Part shown: piece after piece, positions 22,543 to 36,206 of the stretch | Numbering within the stretch: position 1 is the stretch's first letter | How the letters are laid out: the number at the start of each line of letters is the position of its first letter | From: Lenisia limosa | Lineage: Eukaryota; Breviatea | NCBI GenBank assembly: GCA_001655205.1 | Contig: LPNZ01006235.1 | Location: forward strand, 1 to 45,002 | DNA length: 45,002 nt | Direction of reading: 5' to 3' | The notes under the pieces: model-generated | Databases searched by the model: none | What the model was told of the DNA's origin: nothing | What the model saw: the letters and a program-made list of their open reading frames with translations, nothing else | Translations under genes and position numbers: made by a program

Positions 22543-24726
22543 ATGTTGTCAGTGTTCCCACTGCTTCTTGCTGCTATCAGCCTTTCCCATTGCCTTGAGT
22601 TAGTGGTAGTGGTTATAGTGGTTACCGAGTAGCTCATAAATTAATATGGAATATGGGGCAACCGATATGACCAAAAAACCCACTAAAGATTATTTCAATT
22701 ATTATGAAATGTATCTTGATATTATTGATGCTCTCGTTTATAGTATAATCTTTTTGATCTCAGCACCTTACTCTTCAGTCTGTCAACGAACAACACCATT
22801 GTCATCAATGTACCTAAGCCCACTGAACCATCCCATGCTGTCCCCTGGTCTGAACTACAAGCTCTGTCTGATGTATGTGTCCGTCTCCCTATATTTCGAT
22901 TAGGGCGATTAAATTATCAAATATTATGCTTTTATTTTTTTTCAAATGTTATATAGTTATATTTTTATAATTTTTTTAAAAAATTACCAAACGATTAATT
23001 ATCAATTATAATATTATTAAGGCGGTTGCCTTGGGAGCGCTTTCCCCACTAAAAGCTTCATTGATCTCATCAGGGTCCCTTTTTAAGAAAGAAATAAAAG
23101 GGGGAAATATATGTATAGATATATCATATAAAGATATAATTAATATTTTACTATAGTTTTTTTTTATTTTATTCTTTTTATTTATAATTTCAATTATTAA
23201 TAAAAAAAAAATTGGATAATATTTTATTAATATTTGATAATTTAATCGCCCTATTTACCCCCTCCACCTCTAGTCTATTGATGCTCGAATTGCGGCTGCC
23301 AAATGTGATATGGTATTTTCCTCTTGCTTCCAGGCGAAATTAAATGGTATGCTGAATCAAGCTGGAGTATCAGTTAGTTTCCATATTCATCATGACCACA
23401 TGAGTATTTTGTGATCCATCCAGGATGTGCGACCGGAGTCTACAACATTATGGGCAAGGATGAAATATCGACGTTTGAAGCTTATTGTGACATGGACGCT
23501 GAACAGGGTCCTTGGATGCTCATCTTGGCATATGTGCAGGTGGGCAAAACACCAAATGAGGGTCTTCACCATGGGATCAAATAACTACATTCTGAGTTAT
23601 TCAATGATATGTCATTATCCACGTCTAAAATTTTTAATGGATTCCATCTTCATGCACATCACCGCCCAGAATGGTACAAGGAGTATGTCAGTATCGGATA
23701 CAGCACCAAGTGGTACTACTCTCCCCAAATATAAGCCCAGAACTTTAGGTAAAAGAAAAACGTGGTACTACTTAGAAATCCAAATGGAGCTGAGCTTGAG
23801 AAAAACCTTTTGAACTGATTAAAATTTTGTGTTTAAAATCCCGGTACATCTCATTAAACTGGACTTGTCAACTCTCAAGCTTGTATTATCCTTAACGAAG
23901 TTGTCCACCACGGTTTCACGTTTTGGGAAATTGATAATAATATACTACAAGTATTAATTCAGAAAACCTGAGCTGAACCTGACTTTTCCCTCCCTGAGAT
24001 GACATTTTGGCTGACCATTTACTTTTAGGAGAAAGCTCATTTGGAGATGATGACTGGGGTTCTCCAAACCAAGCGTTTATGCGTTAGAAAAGAAGCATGT
24101 TACTCTTATCTCTTAGGTAATATCAACTTTTCCAAGGTTCGGTTTTATTGTAAAAGAGTTCGTACAATGCACTTCATGTAAGCTCCTTTGGGACTATTCT
24201 GAAATAATTTTAGAACTTCGCAAAGCGCAGTTATCAGTTACTTCCAAACTGGTAAGTGATAAAATACACGCCCTGTTTCCCCATAATCACTCCCATTCCA
24301 ACTAAGTGTTCAGGATCTGGTAGCACTATTGGTTCTATCAATGTAGGGTTCTGGTGGTTTTAGCGGTTTGACTACTTTTAGACTGAGTTTGTCGAGTTGA
24401 CTGGACATAATACTTACCTTCCTGGAGCTTCCTCTGTAAGCATATCCCAAACAATGGCCTCATAACCTTAGAACTGCCATGTTAGTTCTGTCTACCCTCT
24501 CCTTGAGTTACCATTCTACGTTTCGAGCACTTATCACTGGATTTTGCCCTATAGGACAACAGCGGAGCCGTTTTATTGTGATGATACCACAGCCGCAGCA
24601 GTAAACCAACCCTCAATACACTACATTTGGGTCAAGTAATCTATTTTTTTTTTGATGTTATTATTGTTTTCAACACCGATTTTGTTTTCAGATATTGACA
24701 CATCGACTCTGTTAGCTGGGGGTTAA
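22543..24726 (+). CDS. Secreted fibrinogen-like (intelectin-type) domain protein
   Basis: The start encodes a signal peptide (MLSVFPLLLAAISLSHCLE). Exons with small introns follow: LLFSLSTNNTIVINVPKPTE, a helical SIDARIAAAKCDM, then CATGVYNIMGKDEISTFEAY with YCDMDAEQGPWMLIL, which is the diagnostic fibrinogen-like opening (GxYxI...YCDM...GxW). Later exons read LHAHHRPEWYKEYVSIGYS, GESSFGDDDWGSPNQAFMR, RTMHFITSQSAVISYFQTG, TEFVELTGHNTYLPGASS and PFYCDDTTAAA. Such domains bind carbohydrate or other ligands outside the cell; a lectin role is inferred. An AT-rich intron (about 22877-23275) is unusually long for this window. The exact 3' end is uncertain: a stop at 24712 or 24726 depends on phase. 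Confidence 0.6.
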
Positions 24727-24915
24727 CAGATGGAATGTTACATTATTCATTTGTATTCATGTTTGAGATAGATTCTTTTTTATGACCAGAGAGCAACATC
24801 ACCAGAAGCGTAGCCAGCAATGACAACTCCTCCCCTGAACGTCAGCCATGAAGGAAGCAGCTTACACGCAGGAAGATAAGCACGTCACAGCAGTAGCACT
24901 TGGACTTGCGTCTTG

Positions 24916-27265
24916 CTACAACATGAGGTTAGGGGGGCATGGGAGACTTCGACCCACCCAAAGGACTGCAAGAGACTCTTCATTTGAAGGACTTTCCACT
25001 TCAGGGCTGTATCAATATTATTAAGGGAGCTTTCTCACCTCTTTTGTGCAACAAATGGCCTTGCTCGTTTATTAACGTCAATTTTCTGGGGGTGCACAGC
25101 GCCAGACATTGAATTCTCCGGATACGACACCGCACTCAATCCGTCACGGAATCCTAAATTGTCATCCATCCAACCAGCTAACCGGCAGACAGTACGCATC
25201 CATTCGAGGCTACAACAGCTTCAATACGCCTAGTCTATGAAGCAAGAAACAGCCTACCCCTCATGCGCAGTCACACGATGTGTTTGCGTCAGCCTTGACA
25301 TGGACCAGGACCACCAGCGAAGGACCCCGTCGGAGCCCGCAGTTATGAGTCGCATTGAGTCGGCCCAGTCCCAGGATTCCGGCCACGGCGTGGTCTGTGT
25401 TGTTAGAAACAGGGCGTCTTACCTGTTGACCTTGCTGCGATTGTTTGTTGTTCATGATCTGGGGATGTTAATAACGATTTATCCTACAGCAGTTCTACCC
25501 GAGGCCATGACACTAGATACCCAAGTCTGCCAATTGATATGTTGTGAAGTGTCATTTGCCCATAGCCCCACAGCCCTCAGCCAGCTTGATGGGCTCTCAG
25601 CTGAGGGATGAGGATGGAGACATCACAAACCAGGTTTGGGGACTTTTGGGGAGTTGTTTGCCGAATTCGCTACAGAGCCGTTTGCTGAATTTGAGAGAGC
25701 GGTTCTTAAGAGACTTGGTCGGGCACGGGCCAAACGATTGGGATTGTCATCTTCGCTACTACTGCTTCAGCTTGTTACTTGTGTCTTACCTTGACGATGA
25801 CTCTTGGAACATTGGTGACAAGTGAGGGGATGGGAAGGAGTGGGGCGTGGACTGTGCGGACTCGTCATTATTACTTGGTCTAAAGATGAACATTTTCCTT
25901 CTTCTTACATTGGTTCCTTGAGCACTGTACTTACGTCACTTGACCTTGGGCATTAAACAACATCTCACCAACCAGTCCTTCATTTTCTGCCCCCATCCTA
26001 GGCTAGACGCGCGTCCTTTGATCCAGCGTGTAATGTCTACCCCAGTTGTCGGGTCTTCAGTGCCACCAATGACCGCAATATCCCTGACCGACACTGAACT
26101 TCGGCCGCCGGATGTGATGATGACTGCGTCCACCAGTTCCCATTGCCAAATACGGTCCAGCTCCCCCGGGAGTAGGTTGTCCATTCCAAGGCCAGACTAA
26201 ATCGTCAATTACGGGGTGATAGCAAACTTGCCATCCTTCCTGCGTTGCTGCACCCCAGATCCGGACTATTCCGTCACCACTGCCGGTTATGACCAATGGC
26301 GATGCTGAAGTGTCAGATATCAAATTTTCCTACCAGGAATCAGGTGCAGCCTCATGTCTATTGGTGGAGGGACGAGCTGGATTGACCTCACTCCAAACCT
26401 TGATGATATCATTATCAGTTAAAGCCGACCCACCTGAGAGTACCAGCCACTGCAGCTCTGAGAATCCACTCGTTGTCTGACACTTGCCATACCTTTGGGG
26501 TGAAAACAGTCCCCTTGCCTACCTTGATACCTCCTCCAATGTCTCCTGCTGCCACCCAGTTGTCCAGGACTGACAGACATGTGACGGACGCTGCGTGGTT
26601 GACAACAATCTGATGATCAGGACCAGGGCTTGGTTCTTGACCTTACCTCATCCTGTTGACTCCATGAACTGGATTCCCATCCCTAACACGTCAGTAGTCC
26701 CCAATAAAACGTACCATATCCTGTCCAAACTCCTCGATAGCTGTATTAGGTTCGTTGCTTCTACCCCACACTCTGAGAACACCATCATCGCCACCTAGGA
26801 CTAAGCAACCACAACGAGTCATACCTGAAAGGAACCCGTTTCGCCATGCCTTTACAGACCACACAACCCCATGATGACCGGTCAAGAGATCTTCAAGAAT
26901 CCATGGTCCTCCAGTCGTCTCGCTGGTTGGTAAATGTTAAATATGCCCAAAACCCACCCTATATTGTCCTTAAACGCGGGAGTATTGAGTCTGAAGACCC
27001 CCAGCATTCCGCCTGTGAGGCCTGTGACCACTCGATTTGACCCCAAAACGCAGAGAGACCTGACCATGAGATCACATTTCGCCTGACCTGATGCTGCCAT
27101 GACCTGCTGTGAATGCCAATTCATGTTGTCCATACATTGGCCCTCTTGGTATTTGCCCTGTCAAGTAACACAAAAGAAGACTGGAAGCCTACCAGCAACC
27201 CACCACCAACCGGCGGCTCTGTACTGGGCGGGTGGCGTCGGAGGCGCCAGTGGCAAGGGAGACAT
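24916..27265 (-). CDS. WD40-repeat beta-propeller protein
   Basis: The start at 27265 (MSPLPLAPPTPPAQYRAAG) leads through a 50-nt intron into propeller blades. Visible blades include HELAFTAGHGSIRSLCVLGS followed by GLTGGMLGVFRL, GHHGVVWSVKAW with LSGGDDGVLRVWG, SVTCLSVLDNWVAAGDIGGG with IKVW, LSGGSALTDNDIIKVWSE, VITGSGDGIVRIWG, a blade with ELVDAVIITSGG, and RLITAGSDGVLRWWSW followed by AHEGRIEAVVASNGCVLSAG. A serine/asparagine-rich insert (about 25835-25640) separates the last blades. Most introns are 28-60 nt. The stop at 24916 follows VLWVGRSLPCPPNLML and is the least certain part; earlier stops at 25030 or 25254 are possible. One join near 26410-26450 needs a frame change that I could not explain. 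WD40 propellers are interaction platforms. No partner domain identifies the complex. Confidence 0.82.
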
Positions 27266-27509
27266 GAGACTCTGAACAATTACAATGACCATATAATAAT
27301 GCTGTTGTCATGTTGTGGTAAACTTTCTAAATCGAGAGGTTGACTTGCTACTATTATTTACTCTTTATATCAAATTTCAGGATTATAAATGGTGCGTGTT
27401 TGTAACCTCAAAAATATCAATTATCAAAAGTATAACCTCAAATAAAACCCTCATCACTAGGTCACTAGGTAAGCAGAAGCTCACCATTTGTTGGTAAGGG
27501 ACCTCATGA

Positions 27510-29168
27510 TTAGGTGTGACCGCTGCAGTGGGAGAGAAGAGTCGCATTGGTGACGGAATACTCGCAAGAGGACGTAGTAATGACGGGAGCGAACTGAACA
27601 ATTACGAAAATTGAAACCCACAAGTCCACTCTTCCAGCTGGTGTTGCTCTTTCCTCCCATAGGTACTTTGGTAAGGACGGGGGTAAGCTGTTAAAAGGAC
27701 TGGCGATGTTCCACACCTAAAAGTGAGCCACCAAATGTCACACCTTTGAAATTGCTGAAGCCGTCATTAGCGCCGCATTAGAAGCAGAAGGCCAGTCAAT
27801 ACACGAGAAAATTGGTGGTAACCATGCCTTCCGATGTTCATCCGCACTAAATGTTAACTTTAGCTCAGCTTACATTAACCATGTCAAAGCAGCACAAACA
27901 ACGTCATCTTCCGATGCAACTCTGAGTAACTGGCTACTGAGAACCTGGAGTAGTGAAATAATGGCGAATTGATACCCGGCAAACCGTAAGTGCAAAATAA
28001 GGAGTGCAGCCTAACCAAGTGGAAAGGGACAATGTACACAACCCATATTCTGAAACAAATCGCGCGCATTTCTCAACCAGTGCCGTGGAGCAAATTGATA
28101 CCTGAACGTCATAATAACAAAATTCTAACTTGGTCTGCTAAATCAAGAAGGGGGTTGATTGTATCAATTGAAAGATATTGAGCAAGGAACTGACAGGTAA
28201 ACGACACCAATTCTGACATCTGATATGACGCAGCTGCAAGAGCGATTGCCATACCCCAAACAACATCCTAAATCATCACAAAGCAATAATGTTTACTGAA
28301 GGTAAATGAGAATACTGTGCTGGGTACGTTCCTAAACAATAAACTGGTTGTGATATTGTTACCTGGTGGGGGCATCCAATCTGGAAGGGTCGTGTGGTTG
28401 TCCAAACTGCTACTCATCCATGGAGTCTGAATGTGCATACTCAAGCTCTGTATGAATTACTATGCAGCATAGAATATTTGAAATTGAAATTACCACAGCA
28501 AATACTGACCCACAGATTGAGAGTCTACTGCCTTGTTTAAGGTTAAACTCAGCCCGGATGGAGTTCCGAATCTAGGTGTCAAAAAGTCACTGAGTTACCG
28601 GCTGTGATCGTTTTGATGATGGACAATGAATTGCCCAGGTTGGCTCCTCTTTGTGTTTTTTTTGAAAGGCGACTTTCCAGTATACATGAAATTCAAGACA
28701 AAGCTAAAAACAGGTGCATCTGCTTCACCATCTGACACCGCACCCGCATGGTTCAGTGAAATCTGAAGTAATTGGCTTGTTATGCAAATTGCCACACAGG
28801 CATTTTCACTTTGCTACATACTTTTGAGAGATTACTGTCTCGCATCCCGCTTCTAAACATACTCCTGAAGTATGGTGAACGTGAGGCCAAGACAAGGCGA
28901 TGAACAGGAGCGGTGGTCTCCCCAATACATAACTCCAAATCTTGAAGTGATAATACAACGTACAAAGGTGAGTATATTTGCAGCTGGTGGTAAAAAACAT
29001 CACTTGTTATTATGCATAAATCACTATTCTGATCAAACCCACCAACCACATAAAGAAGCTAGATCAGGAATTGGGGAGGAACAGTCATATTGTGTATTTA
29101 GAACTGACGGAGTTGCAGGGTATGACTAGATGGTGATGGGTTAAAGAACTTACTGTGTACCCTGCCAT
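27510..29168 (-). CDS. Kelch-BTB-BACK protein (LZTR1-like domain order), probable cullin-3 adaptor
   Basis: The start at 29168 (MAGYTSYPATPS) is followed by one kelch-type motif (LLYVVGGFDQNS). The BTB domain comes next: DLELCIGETTAPVHRLVLAS and YFRSMFRSGM near 28930-28830, then VFSFVLNFMYTGK near 28715-28670. The BTB end and BACK domain read ALAAASYQMSELVSFTCQFL and QYLSIDTINPLL (about 28260-28130), then VLSSQLLRVASEDDVVCAAL with TWL (about 27940-27870), a classical BACK signature. A tail ends near 27510. BTB-BACK proteins recruit substrates to cullin-3 ubiquitin ligases (established for the family). Placing kelch before BTB resembles LZTR1 rather than the usual KLHL order, but only a single kelch motif is visible. 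Introns are about 24-60 nt. Confidence 0.82.
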
Positions 29169-29525
29169 GGTTATAATGTGTTTAACCCAAATGAATCAAG
29201 TTACACTATCCGCCTGGCATTCCATATTACATTTCACTTTCCATTCGATTGTCGATTGTCAATGCTACACTCTTTTATTTCTTTACTGTGCTATTTTGAC
29301 TAGATTCAGACAAGATAATGAATTTGGACATTGAAAACGGTCAGATAATCAGATATTCCCAAAAAGGAAGTTTTCTCTCTTTCAACCCGCCAAAACTCTG
29401 CTTGTGCTGCTTTTGGCCATGCCCATTCTTATCATGGAACACAATCAATTTATTTACCTAATAGAAAATCCGGATACCTAGTTACCCCTCTCACCCGTCA
29501 CATTACAGGCCTATCATCAGCCAAA
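29169..29525. promoter_or_regulatory. Shared upstream region, kelch-BTB gene and TMEM185-like gene
   Basis: Divergent starts lie 357 bases apart. No open frame or recognisable motif stands out. The promoter role is inferred from gene arrangement. Confidence 0.5.
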
Positions 29526-31124
29526 ATGCTTCGAAGGCTTCGGTCTTTGCCGTTTCATCGAATGATGACCCCTCCGCCGTCCACTCTTCTGGCCATTCCT
29601 GCGTCAATTGTGAGCATTTAGAACCTAATGTTGTAGATTGGAACAAATCCTTCCGCCATTCTTGGGCGTTCCTCCACTATCCAGTAAGGGGTCAAAGAAA
29701 TGTCATTTTGTAGAGAGATTGAGCCCTTATCTCCTGAAACGCCCCCGAGTATCAAACAAAACAGAGTTATTGTCAAATGTCTTTTAGCACTGATCTTGTT
29801 TTTAGTTGGACTGTGAGCCAGGATTATTTAGTTCCAAAATGCCATATGAATAATATGTAAATATGAATTTGACACTTCAGTTTCTCCCTCTTGATGACAA
29901 CTGGATTAGTTTTGGATGGTATGGTGTGACATTTCATTTGGTAATTGCCAGGTCAAGCACACATTGCGGCTCAAGTTTTGGTGGCTCTTTGGGCTGTTCT
30001 CCTCTCCGCAGGTGACATTTTGCATTTAGGTTTGCTGATTTCTGAAATCACAACTGTGTAGTCATTTTAACAAAGTGCTTTCCAGCTGCAAATGAAGCCC
30101 TCTATGTAAGCGAAATCCGCTGTTGTCTCATGATTTGTCATCAGATGTTAACTACACTCGATACATTTTCAGCATTTCTTCTTTTTCTTCAAATACACAG
30201 TAAGTGACAACATGACTTACCTATCGAAACAGGTAATGGAATGTCATGGTTTATTGTTGCTTCCCCATTCATTGTGGCATTGGTGATGTACGTTGCTATG
30301 TCACAAACTGTAAGCCAAAGGCCTGAAACTGACCCTGAAGATAGTTACAAACCCCTCTAAAGACATTTGGCCCATTCTTCTTCGTGAGTTTATTCATTCT
30401 GATCTCTGTATTAACATAATAGAAGTAGCTCTTTGTATTTTTGGATTGCTGTTGGCATTTCGGCTTGAAGGCCTTTGGGACATCTCCTCATATGTGAGTA
30501 GAAACCATGAGGTAACAAGGCCCAGCTGATTTGTGCACCATTCTACGCCATCCTTGTTCTCGCAGTGATGACATCAAGCATTACAGCTTCTTGTGCTACG
30601 GACGAAAACGATGACGCCTGTATCTTGTGTCCTGCAGTGGTGGTTGAGGCCATCATGCTCTTTGTCACAATAGTTTGTCCAATCATTTCCCTCACTTCTA
30701 GTCATTAACATGTCACTCAATTGAAAACAGGGGTGATGAGAATTCAAATTTCACGAAGGCTTTTGTAAGTTTCAAAAAAAATGATTTATCAAATAGGTTG
30801 GGATTCTCTTCATCATTACAATGATGGTTATTGCAAGCATAGCTGCAATGGCATCGCTGCCAACAACATTCAATCATCCTTCACGTAAGCCCCATTCCTA
30901 TCACAATCAAGACAACAAAATACAAAAGCCACAGCCTGTCTACGGCATCATCATTCCCCCTGGCATCCCATCACCAGTCCCAATTCTCAGGTAGCACCCC
31001 AATACCCTTCACCCCCAGCTCGCCCAACGACTACGGCTCCTTGCGCCAACATATAAACCCTGCAGTATCCAGCAGCGATCAAGGCGATGCCGGTGACGTC
31101 ACCATCATCAGCATCCAAAAGTGA
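29526..31124 (+). CDS. Multi-pass membrane protein, probable TMEM185/Tmemb_185A family
   Basis: Short exons each encode a hydrophobic segment: QAHIAAQVLVALWAVLLSA (about 29952), GMSWFIVASPFIVALVMYVA (about 30237), VALCIFGLLLAFRLEGLWDI (about 30425), LICAPFYAILVLAVMTSSI (about 30523) and VGILFIITMMVIASIAAMA (about 30798). The unit FGLLLAFRLEGLWDIS followed by an aromatic segment and a proline resembles the repeated LRLDG...W motif of TMEM185 (transmembrane fragile-X-F-associated) proteins, which is why I suggest that family. The C-terminal tail is Ser/Pro-rich (PIPFTPSSPNDYGSLRQH) and ends IISIQK at 31124. Function in relatives is unclear. The N-terminal exon (MLRRLRSLPFHRMM) and several joins in 29620-30220 are tentative. 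Confidence 0.6.
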
Positions 31125-31253
31125 GCGTATTTCTCCACTTACCATGTAGCTTGGAGAAGAAAGTGTAAAGTTTTCATGAAGGATATTACTTGGTCAATAC
31201 ATTATTTATCATCTCACCGTTGGAAACAAAATTAAATACATCACTCACTGACA

Positions 31254-33258
<2,005 letters not shown>

Positions 33259-33488
33259 GTTTTATTGTCTTCTATATAGACAACAGTGTATACTGCTAAC
33301 TAGAAGACATTGTTCGGATGTTTTTTTGTTGTTTTTATAGTTATGACGGCGGCGAAGAAAATCCATTGTTTTTGGCAGTTTTTGGCTCCTTCTCTTCCTC
33401 TTTATTCTGAAAACATTGTGTAACTTTATATTTTCGAGGGTATTTAATCAGTTTTCTTCCTGCTAGTGATTCAACCTTTTCTTCCAAG
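33259..33488. promoter_or_regulatory. Shared upstream region, ArfGAP gene and PA28-gamma gene
   Basis: Divergent starts are 230 bases apart with AT-rich sequence between. No motif can be assigned with confidence. Confidence 0.5.
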
Positions 33489-34792
33489 ATGGCTCTTCCC
33501 AAAACTAAGGCTTCTAAAGCTGCAACTAAGGCACTTGCTGCTAAATTCGAGGAGCTAACCAAAGAAGCTCACTCTATTATCACTGTCTGTTGCCCTCTTC
33601 TCCCCTTTCTCTTCTCACAGCCTAGGAAATCATCCCTAACAAGATTTTGCATCTGGAGAAGCTATTTCCTGTGAGTTTCATCACCTCCATTGTTCAACGA
33701 ATTCACATTTTAGACCCCCAAGCTGACTGAGATCTCCAAGCTTCTTGATTGCCCTGACATGCCTGAAATTGAGATTGACTGGGCAGCTAACACTGAGGAG
33801 GGTGACAGATCAAATAAGAAGAGGAGACTCGAAAGTTGGAGATTACAGAGTTCTTTTTTTGTTTTCTGTTGAGTGCGTGACCATTGATTTTGACGGTCTC
33901 TATTGATATTTAAGATGGAACTGAGGACACAAGCAGCAAAAAACAGAGGGCTAGTGTTGATGATCCAATTAAGGAGCGTATCACCAGGGTTCCGGTTAAG
34001 GTCAACAAGGTAAGGTCATTCACTCAGTTCATCTCTTGAAGCCACCCCTGTTTAATGGTGTTGTAGTACGTTGTGGACTTGCTGGAGAAGGTGAATAAGG
34101 AAGCTATTGAAATGAGTATCATGTACAACACTGTCAAACTTTGGATCCAGGTGAGCGCCGAAAACGGAAGGGACATCTCGTGTCTATATTGTATTGCGTG
34201 TTTGGTCTGTGTTCTCAGTTCTTAAATTTTCAGCTTTCAATACCCCGTATTGAAGATGGAAACAACTTTGGTGTTGGAATCCAGGTTGGTATCGGGAAAA
34301 ACAAACGTTTCTTTGGCAGTAGACAGGCTCGCTAACCCAGTAGGAGGAGACGATCCAGGAATTGGGCCGTGCCGAAGACGCTGCTTATGCCGTGCTCGAG
34401 GGCCAGGCCAAGTACCACCTCGGTCGTGCCAAGCTTGCTTCCAAGGTCTGTTGATGTCGGGTACCGATGTCATGTCGCCTGGTTTTTGAGGTTACAATGC
34501 TATTTGTATGTCATATTATTGACCGGACAGGCCTTGAAATACCCTGACATGGAAGACTACATGAGAGCATTGATTGACCTTGACAAGAAGGAGGTCATGT
34601 CTAACCATTTAATGATGGTGGACCAAAGGAACAACATGGCTATTGTGCACGACAGTGGGATGGGGTTTTTTCTTTTTCTTTTTCGTGTTGTGGATCTCCC
34701 ATAGTGTGTGTGTTCACTATTCAGTGCTTTTGAAAAACATTGACAAAATCATCAAGCCGCGTAACAATAACGCTCATGATTCCATGTACTAA
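33489..34792 (+). CDS. PSME3: Proteasome activator complex subunit, PA28-gamma/REG-gamma type
   Basis: PA28-gamma forms a heptameric cap on the 20S proteasome that promotes ATP- and ubiquitin-independent degradation, usually in the nucleus. The reading frame joins nine exons into about 260 residues, close to the usual 254. In order: MALPKTKASKAA, the helix EIIPNKILHLEKLF, a linker with the basic cluster NKKRRLE (probable nuclear signal), ITRVPVKVNKYVVDLLEKVN, LWIQLSIPRIEDGNNFGVGI, the activator helix region EETIQELGRAEDAAYAVLEG, then ALKYPDMEDYMRALIDLDKK, with the conserved C-terminus LLKNIDKIIKPRNNNAHDSM ending Tyr. Introns are 40-90 nt with clean GT-AG ends. The order RIEDGNNFGVGIQEE around the sixth intron is the family hallmark. 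The single gamma-like gene fits non-vertebrate lineages. Confidence 0.95.
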
Positions 34793-34986
34793 ACAGTATG
34801 CGTGTTCGTTGTAAGGTATCCGATCTAGGTCTATGTCTATTGTTTTCATATAGTTTTGTTTCACTTCTATTGGGTCTGCTCAGAATTATACAGAACTTAA
34901 TTGAGGGATTCGTCTTTAGTTGAAATGGGCTTGCCTGAAAGGTAAGACGTGCAAAACTAGTATTATACCGTACCTGAGAGCCTGTT

Positions 34987-35606
34987 TCATCTCATACTCA
35001 ACCCGGCGCCTCTCATCTGTAAGATAGTGTTGGCAACGAGAGATGGCAGCGTCTTGATGGTCTCGAAGGACTCCACCGTCGCGTATTGTAGCCTCGTTTC
35101 GGGGTCTGTATACTTGGCCTGAACGGTCAGTATCACCATCTCGCATCACAACAGTAATTCCTTTAACCACCACTGACCCCCCCCCCCTCACTGGCAATCC
35201 TGTAATGTCACAGTATTTTTTTGGTGGTAAAAGTGACGGTCCAGCGTCAATCGCAGAGTCTAAATAAAATGAGAAAAGCTTCAGGGATCAATCAAGAATT
35301 CAGAATCAATAAATCTGAATGGACCCAACCCACAATGCGGTGTTGTCAAGGGTAATGAGCTGGGATTTTCCATTGCAATTGTCTGGGTTGTCAAAAGTGA
35401 TGTCCCCTCATTACCTTTTCCCCTCGCCCAAACAATCTCTAACCTGCCTCAAGCTCTTCCAATGTCTCTTTCTTCGGTCAATTTGAATGGCAGCTTTCAG
35501 TTTGAAAGGATGTTCAGGAACAGCTGCGGGCTAAAATGTCACAATCTTAATCAGAAGAGGCATCCAAAAAATCACTGAAAAATAATTTCACCGTATCTGA
35601 TATCAT
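34987..35606 (-). CDS. INO80C: INO80 complex subunit C / Ies6-like protein (YL1 C-terminal domain)
   Basis: This small subunit of the INO80 chromatin remodeller binds the Arp5 module (family knowledge). The start at 35606 (MISDT) is followed, after introns, by PEHPFKLKAAIQIDRRKRHW, KSLRQTIAMEN, then SAIDAGPSLLPPKKYCDITG and LPAKYTDPETRLQYATVESF, ending TLPSLVANTILQMRGAGLSM. This is the complete YL1_C motif with its KKYxDxxGL...YTDPxTxLxY signature. The total is about 116 residues, shorter than human because the N-terminal extension is absent. The intron before AKYTDP contains a ten-G run on the coding strand. A longer open frame in another phase covers the last exon (34916-35197) but destroys the motif, so I rejected it. 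Confidence 0.9.
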
Positions 35607-36206
35607 AGTGCTTTCAATTGAAAGCAGGGTGGTTATACAGAAAATTGGCTCAGATTTTCGTTCAATTTTCTCTAAGATTGGCGCATATTGAACATGATTT
35701 ACGCCACAGCTTGGAGTCTTTCAAACTGAAGTAACCAGTTGTTATTAACAAAAAAGTAATTCGTTTCAAAGAAGGCGTCTTAGAACAATTCTCAAACAGC
35801 ATCTGTGACAATTTTCTGAATTACCGCCCTGCTTTAAGTCCAACAAGAGCAAAAAAAAAACTGGTCTGTAAAAAAAAAACATTTAAACAGACATATACTA
35901 TTCTCCTTCTTCTGTTCACTTCCTCCACCCTTCCTACTACTCCACCCTCCTTCCACCTCTCACTGATTCGTTACTGTCCTACTACTCCACCCTCCTTCCA
36001 CCTCTCACTGATTCGTTACTGTTGATTTGTGTTATCTCAAGTTTTGTTTCTTTCTTTTGTTTTCATAATAAAAAACAGTATTTTACCCCGTCTTTTCTAT
36101 TGATAGTTTGACTTGGCATCAAGACCAATTTCTCTCTGGTTGTAACCAGGACCCAAGGCCTCATCAGGAAAACCTTGTTCTCTCTCCAGTAATCAAAGTA
36201 ATGACC
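35607..36206. other. Intergenic region with a short tandem duplication
   Basis: No supported gene. The left part is AT-rich; the centre is pyrimidine-rich on the plus strand and contains the 45-bp duplication at 35933-36022. Two A-runs lie at about 35851-35879. Confidence 0.5.
35933..36022 (+). repeat. Perfect 45-bp tandem duplication, two copies
   Basis: Each copy begins CCTACTACTCCACCCTCC and ends GATTCGTTACTGT. The copies occupy 35933-35977 and 35978-36022 with no visible difference, suggesting a recent duplication. It lies outside recognised exons. Confidence 0.9.

Noticed and set aside
25050-25140. GVVSGEFNVWR read as a last WD repeat
   Set aside because: Another phase joined by two introns of 28-29 nt continues the preceding blade (AHEGRIEAVVASNGCVLSAG) more naturally.
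26410-26450. Ten-base GT...CAG segment that would restore frame in the WD40 gene
   Set aside because: Too short for splicing. More likely an alternative splice pattern or a sequence error.
34916-35197. 94-residue minus-strand open frame ending QALR...HFN
   Set aside because: It overlaps the INO80C last exon in another phase and reads through an intron with a ten-G run. The conserved YL1_C motif appears only in the spliced frame.
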